In this document: positions 1 through 4,868 of the stretch, piece after piece
Numbering within the stretch: the first letter of the stretch is position 1
Layout: each line of letters opens with the position of its first letter
Assembly (NCBI GenBank): GCA_031286975.1
Contig: JAITTM010000016.1
Coordinates: forward strand, 1-7,249
DNA: 7,249 nucleotides
From: Coriobacteriales bacterium
GTDB lineage: Bacteria; Actinomycetota; Coriobacteriia; Coriobacteriales; UBA8131
Reading direction: 5' to 3'
The notes under the pieces: generated by a model
Told to the model about the DNA's origin: nothing
Seen by the model: only the letters and a program-made list of their open reading frames with translations
The model's database searches: none
Made by a program: the position numbers and the translations under genes

Positions 1-843
1 ATAACCGCCGACGTGGTGATCTTGGCTGACGGGGTGAACTCCCTGTTGACCGAGCAAGCCGTAGGTTTTGCCCGACCAAAGGCACACACTATGGCCGTAG
101 GCATCAAGCAGACCATTGAGCTGCCCGCCTCAGTCATAGAAGACCGCGTGCTTGCGCACGACGGCGAAGGCGCTGCATGGCTTTTTGTGGGGGATGCCAC
201 CCACGGGCACATCGGTGGTGGCTTCATGTACACCAATCGCGAGTCCATATCGCTGGGGCTTGTGGCCACCATCTCTGACCTTGCAGGCGCGAGCACGCCT
301 ATCTATCAGATGATGGAAGACTTTAAGTGCCACCCTGCCATAGCTCCCCTTATCCGTGGTGGCAAGGTAGTCGAGCACTCCGGGCACATGGTGCCTGAGG
401 GCGGACTTTCCATGATGCCTGAGCTTACGGGCGATGGCGTTATCCTTGCGGGTGAATCCGCCATGATGTGTGTGAACCTGGGCTACATGGTGCGCGGCAT
501 GGATTACGCCCTTGCAGCGGGCATGCACGCGGGACGCACGGCGGCGGCAGCGCTTGCAGCGGGGGACACCTCAAAGGCAGGTCTTGGTGGCTACATCAAA
601 GCACTTGAGGAGAGTTTTGTGCTTGCGGATCTCAGGCAATTCAAGAACTTTCCCCACTTCATGGAGCAGACGACTCGCCTTTTTAGCGCCTATCCCGCTC
701 TTATACGCGACGTTATGGAGGCCCTGTTCATCGTGGATGGCACGCCTACGTTGCCGCTCAAGAAATCCATCATGCCCCTTGCAAAGAAGGTTGGGCTCTT
801 AAACATCCTAAAAGACCTGAGAGGAGGGATGAAGGCACTATGA
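1..843 (+). CDS. fixC: FixC, electron-transfer flavoprotein-quinone oxidoreductase-like subunit (5' truncated)
   Basis: FAD-containing subunit of the FixABCX complex, which bifurcates electrons from NADH to a low-potential acceptor and to a quinone or acyl-CoA dehydrogenase branch (family knowledge). About 280 residues are visible and the reading frame is open to the left edge, so roughly the first third of a ~430-residue protein is missing; the GTG at 13 is internal. Seen: ADGVNS near the left edge, matching the conserved FAD-contact segment of this family; HMVPEGG at about residues 130-136; GDGVILAGESA followed by NLGYMVRGMDYA around 145-170, the FixC C-terminal FAD motif; and LEESFVLADLRQFKNFPHFME, a typical FixC tail. 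The usual GDA of the FAD motif reads GES here, a conservative Asp-to-Glu change. The stop overlaps the fixX start (ATGA at 840-843), implying coupled translation. fixA and fixB are expected just left of the window. Confidence 0.9.
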   Translation: MTADVVILADGVNSLLTEQAVGFARPKAHTMAVGIKQTIELPASVIEDRVLAHDGEGAAWLFVGDATHGHIGGGFMYTNRESISLGLVATISDLAGASTPIYQMMEDFKCHPAIAPLIRGGKVVEHSGHMVPEGGLSMMPELTGDGVILAGESAMMCVNLGYMVRGMDYALAAGMHAGRTAAAALAAGDTSKAGLGGYIKALEESFVLADLRQFKNFPHFMEQTTRLFSAYPALIRDVMEALFIVDGTPTLPLKKSIMPLAKKVGLLNILKDLRGGMKAL

Positions 844-1148
844 GCACACAAAAAACCTTGCAAACCATCACCGTGAATGTGGATGAGTACCTTGCGTTGA
901 ACAAGTACGAGGTTGACGAGAACAACGCGCATATCGAGCTTTGCGCCGAGCCAGACACCGAGGAATTCTTAAAGCTCGTGCGTGTGTGTCCGGCTGCGCT
1001 TTATAAGATTGACGATGAGGGCAAGAAATCTTTTGACTACGCCGGTTGCCTGGAGTGCGGCACCTGCCGCATTGCCTGCGGCGACACCATCATCGCCAAG
1101 TGGGAGAACCCCCAGCCCACCATGGGTGTTGAATACCGATACGGTTAA
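840..1148 (+). CDS. fixX: FixX, ferredoxin-like iron-sulfur subunit of FixABCX
   Basis: Small (102 aa) ferredoxin-like protein that takes electrons from FixAB and passes them to FixC; together FixC and FixX correspond to mitochondrial ETF-ubiquinone oxidoreductase split in two. Cysteines lie at 50 (in the conserved CPA), 70, 73, 76 and 80, giving C-x2-C-x2-C-x3-C preceded by the lone CPA cysteine. C50, C70, C73 and C76 match the ETF-QO [4Fe-4S] ligand pattern; C80 could serve a second cluster. The end (W-x6-MGVEYRYG) is the typical FixX C-terminus. The ATG overlaps the fixC stop. A GAGGAGGG ribosome site at 821-828 lies inside fixC, 11 bases from the ATG, with a weaker GAAGG at 831-835. Length is normal for the family and I see nothing broken. 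Confidence 0.93.
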   Translation: MSTQKTLQTITVNVDEYLALNKYEVDENNAHIELCAEPDTEEFLKLVRVCPAALYKIDDEGKKSFDYAGCLECGTCRIACGDTIIAKWENPQPTMGVEYRYG

Positions 1149-1172
1149 TGAGTACAAGAAAAGGAGATTGAG

Positions 1173-2489
1173 ATGGCAAGAGACACAAGTTTCGAAAAGA
1201 GTTACGAGGATCTGAGCAGTGGTCGTAGGTGGTTTTTGCTGATTCTGGCGAGCATGGGTAGTTCGATCATCTATGCGCCTGCCTATCTTAAAGCCGTGTT
1301 CTACGATCCGTTGCAGCAGGCGCTTGGTGTGACCAATACCGAACTGGGTGCCGTTTTTGGTGCCTACGCCATTGCGGCACTGATCTGCTATCTGCCTTCG
1401 GGCATTATTGCCGACAAGCTGCGTATGCGCACGCTTTCGTCGGTCGGTTTTCTCGGCACCGCGGTTCTCACCCTTATCTATGCGGCGCTACCGTCCATCG
1501 AGGTGCTCTATGCGGTATTTGTGATGATGGGCATCACCACGATCCTTATCTGGTGGGGCGTGCGTTATAAGCTGGTGCGCCTGGTGTCCAAGGAGGATGA
1601 GTATCCCAAGCGCATTGGTATCTCGTATGGTATCTACGGCGTTGCTGGGCTGGCCATCGGGTTTATCTCGACAGGATTCGTTGCCGCTGTTGGTGAGAAT
1701 CTGGGGCTTGGCGTGAGTCTGTACCTGGGCTTTTTGGGTATTATCATTGGGATTCTCGGCGTTTTGTCACTGCTTTTTATCCCCAAGTTCAAGGGCGAGA
1801 TCAAGTCAGAAGGCGGCTTTAATCTCTCTGAGTTTGTTTCTGCCTTTAAAAACCCTGTAGTCTGGCTGGCAGCTATCTCGTTGTTCTTCGTGTATTTCTT
1901 CTACACCGGCGTGACCTATACCACACCCTATCTGACCGGTATCCTTGGTGCCTCGCTGGTGGTTACCACCATCATCGCCAACATACGCAACTATGGCATC
2001 ACTCTGCTTTCGGGGCCGATCTTCGGATTTATCGCCAATCGCTTTAAGCCCTCCGTTGTTATTGCGGCTGGCAGTGTTGTCTTTATCGTTGCGTTGGGCG
2101 CGCTGATGCTCCTGCCGCCGGAGCCAGCTGTCGTGGTTATTGCGGCGGTGCTGATCATCCTGCTCGGTTTTATCGCCAATGGTGCCTTTGGGGTGGTTTC
2201 CGCGCAGCTGACCGAGGGTCGCGTGCCCCTGCACTACTTTGGTGCCGCAACGGGCATTCTCTCCATCATCGGGTTTTTGCCTGACACGTTTTCGAGCATC
2301 TGGTTTGGTGCCATCATGGACGGTCAGACCAATGCTGCCGGTGATGTTGCCGCCAGTGCGTATCAGGAGATATTCCTGATCTTGATTGGTGCCGCCCTGC
2401 TGGCTACCCTTGCCTCGTTGGTGCTATTCTTCTTTGTCAAGCGCAAGAACGCAAAGTTGGATAAGACAACGCCGGAGCAGGCTGCCTGA
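1173..2489 (+). CDS. Major facilitator superfamily transporter, substrate unknown
   Basis: A 438-residue integral membrane protein with about 12 hydrophobic segments: six in residues 19-203, a charged central loop (roughly 204-228, rich in Lys and Glu), and six in 229-420, ending in a short Lys-rich cytoplasmic tail. The loop between helices 2 and 3 carries GIIADKLRMR (77-86), the MFS motif A. The stretch after helix 4 (ITTILIWWGVRYKLVRL) resembles the FW-x3-K-x-VR region of YihN-like transporters, an impression from memory. The start is fixed by AAGGAG at 1161-1166, six bases before the ATG. It lies 24 bases behind fixX with no hairpin between, so it is probably the last gene of the fix operon. 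By context it may import, or exchange with product, an acid or betaine processed through the Fix-linked pathway; that is inference only. Confidence 0.85.
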   Translation: MARDTSFEKSYEDLSSGRRWFLLILASMGSSIIYAPAYLKAVFYDPLQQALGVTNTELGAVFGAYAIAALICYLPSGIIADKLRMRTLSSVGFLGTAVLTLIYAALPSIEVLYAVFVMMGITTILIWWGVRYKLVRLVSKEDEYPKRIGISYGIYGVAGLAIGFISTGFVAAVGENLGLGVSLYLGFLGIIIGILGVLSLLFIPKFKGEIKSEGGFNLSEFVSAFKNPVVWLAAISLFFVYFFYTGVTYTTPYLTGILGASLVVTTIIANIRNYGITLLSGPIFGFIANRFKPSVVIAAGSVVFIVALGALMLLPPEPAVVVIAAVLIILLGFIANGAFGVVSAQLTEGRVPLHYFGAATGILSIIGFLPDTFSSIWFGAIMDGQTNAAGDVAASAYQEIFLILIGAALLATLASLVLFFFVKRKNAKLDKTTPEQAA

Positions 2490-2500
2490 TTATGTGCCTG

Positions 2501-2530
2501 CGGGCAACTCGTTGCCCGGCTGATGTTTTT
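2501..2530 (+). terminator. Hairpin with T-run after the MFS gene
   Basis: CGGGCAA (2501-2507) pairs perfectly with TTGCCCG (2512-2518) around a four-base loop, starting 11 bases after the transporter stop. Five T's follow at 2526-2530, but seven bases separate them from the stem, so it is an imperfect intrinsic terminator. It may work together with the second hairpin next to it. Confidence 0.55.
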
Positions 2531-2580
2531 GTGAGGCGGTGCTTGCGCAGTGCTGCCGGTGCCGCCTCACTTCACTTCTC
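2531..2580 (+). terminator. Second tandem hairpin after the MFS gene
   Basis: GTGAGGCGG (2531-2539) and CCGCCTCAC (2562-2570) form a perfect 9-bp stem that can be lengthened by two G-U pairs and more inner pairs. The following TTCACTTCTC (2571-2580) is pyrimidine-rich but not a clean T-run. It stands directly after the first hairpin. Together they probably end the fixCX-transporter transcript or stabilise its 3' end. Confidence 0.5.
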
Positions 2581-2627
2581 ATCTTGCCAACGCATACGGG
2601 CGAGAAATAGACTGCAAGATGGTATGC
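2581..2627 (+). repeat. Two interleaved inverted repeats upstream of the esterase
   Basis: ATCTTGC (2581-2587) is the exact reverse complement of GCAAGAT (2614-2620), and GCATAC (2592-2597) of GTATGC (2622-2627). The arms interleave (A-B-a-b), so both RNA stems cannot form as a simple nested hairpin. They could be alternative structures, a pseudoknot, or DNA operator half-sites. They lie between the operon terminators and the esterase start, where promoter and leader are expected. A weak -35-like TTGCCA (2584-2589) overlaps the first arm, with no convincing -10 at the right distance. Confidence 0.4.
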
Positions 2628-2657
2628 AATAAGTTAATCAGTGGTTCATTATGAAGC

Positions 2658-2667
2658 AAGGTGGTGG
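2658..2667 (+). promoter_or_regulatory. Ribosome binding site that sets the esterase start
   Basis: AAGGTGGTGG resembles the consensus AAGGAGGTG and has its core about 7 bases before the ATG at 2672. The alternative in-frame ATG at 2651 has no purine-rich site before it (preceding bases GTGGTTCATT). The 2672 start is therefore preferred. Confidence 0.6.
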
Positions 2668-2671
2668 TTTC

Positions 2672-3706
2672 ATGAACAGGGTTCCTGTGCTCGAGCGCAT
2701 CAATGCGCAGATGAAGGCTGTGCTTGAAAAGTCAAACGAACTGGCAGGGGATGCCTATGCGCCTGGTGCTACGCTTGAGCAGATGCGAGAGGGCTATCTA
2801 AAAGAACGTGCGTTTTGGAATGAGGGTGGCCCGGTTATGTTCAGGCGCATTGACCAGACCATTGCAACGCCAGCAGGGTCATGCGCCATCAGACTGCATG
2901 TGCCGCGCCAAGCTGCCCCAGGCGAGCTGCTGCCCGCAATTGGCTATATTCACGGTGGTGGTTTTGTGCTGGGCAATCTTGATACGCATGATCGCATCAT
3001 GCGCCTGCTGGCAGATAAGACTGGCGCGGTGGTGGTGGGTATCGACTACAGCCTGTCGCCCGAGGCAAAGTTTCCCGTTGCGCTTGAACAGTGCGTGGCA
3101 CTCGTTGACTACCTGCGCGATCAGGGCAAGGAGTTAGGCATTGATGCGGACACGATCTCGCTGGCAGGTGACAGCTGCGGCGCGTATCTGTGTTTGGCGA
3201 CCATGCTATATCTGCGGGACAGGGGCGCAGGGAGCATGAGCGGCGCCACTACAGGCGACTCGAATGGCACGAGCAAAACGAGCGACACAAGTGACTTCGA
3301 GCCCATTTGCTCGCTCCTGCTGTTTTATGGGTTGTACGGCTTACGCGACTCGATGTCGCGGCGTTTGCTGGGCGGTTCTTGGGACGGGCTGAGCGAAAGC
3401 GATTTGCGGTATTACTACGACTGCTACCTTGCGCACCCCGAGGATCATGAGAGCCCCTACGTCGATTGCCTGCGTGCCGACTTGACGCACGGCATGCCGC
3501 CCTGCTATCTTGCCGCTGCCCAATTTGACCCGCTCAAAGACGATACCGCCACCCTTGCTACCATCTTGAGCGAAGGGGGCATACGCCATGAGCATGTGGT
3601 GTTTGGCGGCGTCCTACATGCCTTCTTGCACAACTCACGCATGTTGGACGAAGCCATGACCGCACTCGACCAGGCTGCCGCATTCTATCGTTCAGTGGTT
3701 TCATAG
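2672..3706 (+). CDS. aes: Aes-type acetyl esterase (hormone-sensitive lipase family, alpha/beta hydrolase)
   Basis: Cytoplasmic carboxylesterase acting on short-chain acyl esters (family knowledge). Counting from the 2672 start (344 aa), the oxyanion-hole HGGG is at 94-97 inside HGGGFVLGNLDTHDRIMRLL. The nucleophile motif GDSCG is at 166-170 (Ser168), the likely catalytic Asp286 is in FDPLKDD, and His316 is in LHAFLH. Long stretches, including YGLYGLRDS, RRLLGG-WDGL and the region around HAFLH-SRM, closely match what I recall of E. coli Aes (319 aa), as does the N-terminal PVL-x8-MK. Starting at 2651 would add seven residues without a ribosome site. A stretch of about 20 residues rich in Gly, Ser and Thr (nt ~3224-3295) is extra relative to Aes. 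In E. coli Aes also binds MalT and alpha-galactosidase; no such partner is visible here. The last 22 bases overlap the end of the opposite-strand regulator gene. Confidence 0.88.
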   Translation: MNRVPVLERINAQMKAVLEKSNELAGDAYAPGATLEQMREGYLKERAFWNEGGPVMFRRIDQTIATPAGSCAIRLHVPRQAAPGELLPAIGYIHGGGFVLGNLDTHDRIMRLLADKTGAVVVGIDYSLSPEAKFPVALEQCVALVDYLRDQGKELGIDADTISLAGDSCGAYLCLATMLYLRDRGAGSMSGATTGDSNGTSKTSDTSDFEPICSLLLFYGLYGLRDSMSRRLLGGSWDGLSESDLRYYYDCYLAHPEDHESPYVDCLRADLTHGMPPCYLAAAQFDPLKDDTATLATILSEGGIRHEHVVFGGVLHAFLHNSRMLDEAMTALDQAAAFYRSVVS

Positions 3707-4611
3707 CAGAGCTCTTCTCCGATGCCTTTTGGGATGAGTCGCTTGACGAGGGCGGCAACGGTGTCGTCGTCTTCTCGATATAGGAGCAGTGAGCCGGCGT
3801 CAAGGCTGAGGTCGCTCAGCTCGGTGCAGATGACCACGTCGTCGCGGTGGGCCAGAACCCCCGCCACGCTGCTCCTTCCGCAGATGTAGACCGTCTCCCC
3901 AAAATCGACGAGGCTTATGCTCGAGTAGCTCTCCACGGGGTTGAGCACGAATTCCAGTTCAAGATCATCGCCCAGCAGCGAGAGAAGCATGAGTTTCCAG
4001 CGGTCGAAGTGCTGTCCATTTTGGATGACGATAACCGCCCCGCGCAGATCCTCCCGGCTCAGTGGCTGCTTTTTGGCGAGTGGATGTGTGCGCATGAAGC
4101 ACAGTGCAACCGGACTCGCATCAAACGGAAGCCACGCGAGCCCCAGGGATCGAGCCTCATCCACCAGCGAGGGGATCTTGGAAAAATCGTTGTCGAACCC
4201 TATGTCGAGCAGACCGTCTTTAAAGGCCTTGAATACCGTCATGCCAAAATCCACATCGATAAAATCGTAAGGGATGTCCTTTATATCCCGCAGTTGCTTG
4301 TGCAGCGTCGAGTTCATCAGCGTGCTCTGAACGCGTACAGGCGCGATGTTCTCGGCAAGCGTCAGGCATCTCTTCGTGGTCTTTTCATAGGTGTTGAGAA
4401 TAGATTGCGCGCCCTTGAGAAACTCGGATCCAGCCACCGTCAGGCTCAGGTGATTGGCATGGCGCGAAAACAGTCTGAAGCCCAGCTCCTTTTCGAGCTG
4501 CGCCATGTGGTTGCTCAGATTGGGCTGTGAGCAATAGAGCTCTTTGGCTGCGTGGCTGTAATTCTTGTGCTTGACCAGGACTATAAATTCGTTCAAAGTC
4601 TCAATTTTCAT
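3685..4611 (-). CDS. LysR-type transcriptional regulator
   Basis: A 308-residue regulator of normal LysR family length. Residues 1-62 are the winged helix-turn-helix: MKIETLNEFIVLVKHKNYSHAA begins helices 1-2, and the recognition region CSQPNLSNHMAQLEKELG (27-44) is followed by LFSRHANHLSLTVAG, the family's wing. A linker helix (about 63-90) leads to a periplasmic-binding-like effector domain (about 92-300), with DGLLDIGFD (132-140) and CFMRTHPLAK (171-180) typical of that fold. The effector is unknown. The frame is open upstream to 5019, but the ATG at 4611 puts the HTH at the usual place, and the extension has no family similarity. The site before it is weak (GGGG, about 7 bases upstream). 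It is divergent from the flavoprotein gene, the classical LysR arrangement, so it most likely controls that gene and itself. Confidence 0.93.
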   Translation of the reverse strand: MKIETLNEFIVLVKHKNYSHAAKELYCSQPNLSNHMAQLEKELGFRLFSRHANHLSLTVAGSEFLKGAQSILNTYEKTTKRCLTLAENIAPVRVQSTLMNSTLHKQLRDIKDIPYDFIDVDFGMTVFKAFKDGLLDIGFDNDFSKIPSLVDEARSLGLAWLPFDASPVALCFMRTHPLAKKQPLSREDLRGAVIVIQNGQHFDRWKLMLLSLLGDDLELEFVLNPVESYSSISLVDFGETVYICGRSSVAGVLAHRDDVVICTELSDLSLDAGSLLLYREDDDTVAALVKRLIPKGIGEELCYETTER

Positions 4612-4649
4612 GGCAACCCCAACGTGCCTGTCCCAGCGGGAACGGCGGA

Positions 4650-4662
4650 TTATTGAGCATAA
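4650..4662. promoter_or_regulatory. Candidate LysR-type operator (T-N11-A box)
   Basis: TTAT-N5-ATAA forms a perfect 4-bp dyad with the T-N11-A spacing known for LysR-type recognition sites. It lies 38 bases upstream of the regulator start. On the - strand it contains AATAAT, which could also serve as a -10 for the regulator gene, fitting autorepression. Such short AT dyads occur by chance, so this remains a candidate. Confidence 0.4.
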
Positions 4663-4713
4663 CGGGTGGTCGATCCTTCCGCGCACAATGATAGCAGGGA
4701 ACGCGCACAAGCA

Positions 4714-4727
4714 GCAGCGAAAGCTGC
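4714..4727. other. Short GNRA-capped hairpin in the divergent control region
   Basis: GCAGC (4714-4718) and GCTGC (4723-4727) flank GAAA, giving a perfect 5-bp stem with a GNRA-type tetraloop if transcribed on the + strand. It sits mid-way between the two divergent genes, upstream of the proposed flavoprotein promoter. It may be a DNA dyad rather than an RNA structure, or chance. Confidence 0.25.
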
Positions 4728-4768
4728 CCGCAAAAAACCAGAACCCCAAAAATCGGAATACCGCTATT

Positions 4769-4781
4769 TTGTGTTTTGCAA
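4769..4781. promoter_or_regulatory. Possible second LysR-type site near -60 of the flavoprotein promoter
   Basis: TTG-N7-CAA has T-N11-A spacing, and its centre lies about 60 bases before the start point predicted from the TATACT box at 4824-4829. LysR activators commonly bind around -65. The dyad is only 3 bp per side, so support is weak. Confidence 0.25.
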
Positions 4782-4799
4782 GCCGCCTAAAAAGACGAA

Positions 4800-4829
4800 T
4801 TAGGGCAACCGTTTTCACCCTCCTATACT
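4800..4829 (+). promoter_or_regulatory. Candidate sigma-70-type promoter of the flavoprotein gene
   Basis: TATACT (4824-4829) is a good -10 box (5 of 6 to TATAAT). The only -35 candidate at suitable distance is TTAGGG (4800-4805), 18 bases upstream, a poor match to TTGACA. A good -10 with a poor -35 is what an activator-dependent promoter looks like. The start point would fall near 4836, giving a leader of about 33 bases. Confidence 0.45.
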
Positions 4830-4868
4830 GAGGCATCATCTGCACCAACAACACAGAGGAGGAGCGAT

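Noticed and set aside
130..528. A 132-codon - strand frame inside fixC
   Set aside because: It is antisense to a well-supported gene and is His-rich low-similarity sequence.
2584..2612. TTGCCA with an AT-rich stretch 17 bases on as the esterase promoter
   Set aside because: The -10 candidate (ATAGAC) is a poor match, so no promoter was called.
3847..4530. A 227-codon open frame on the + strand inside the LysR gene
   Set aside because: It is antisense to an unmistakable LysR protein, has no ribosome site in place and no known motif.
4565..4831. An 88-codon + strand frame across the divergent control region
   Set aside because: It starts within the LysR gene in antisense, shows no ribosome site or domain, and covers the promoter of the flavoprotein.
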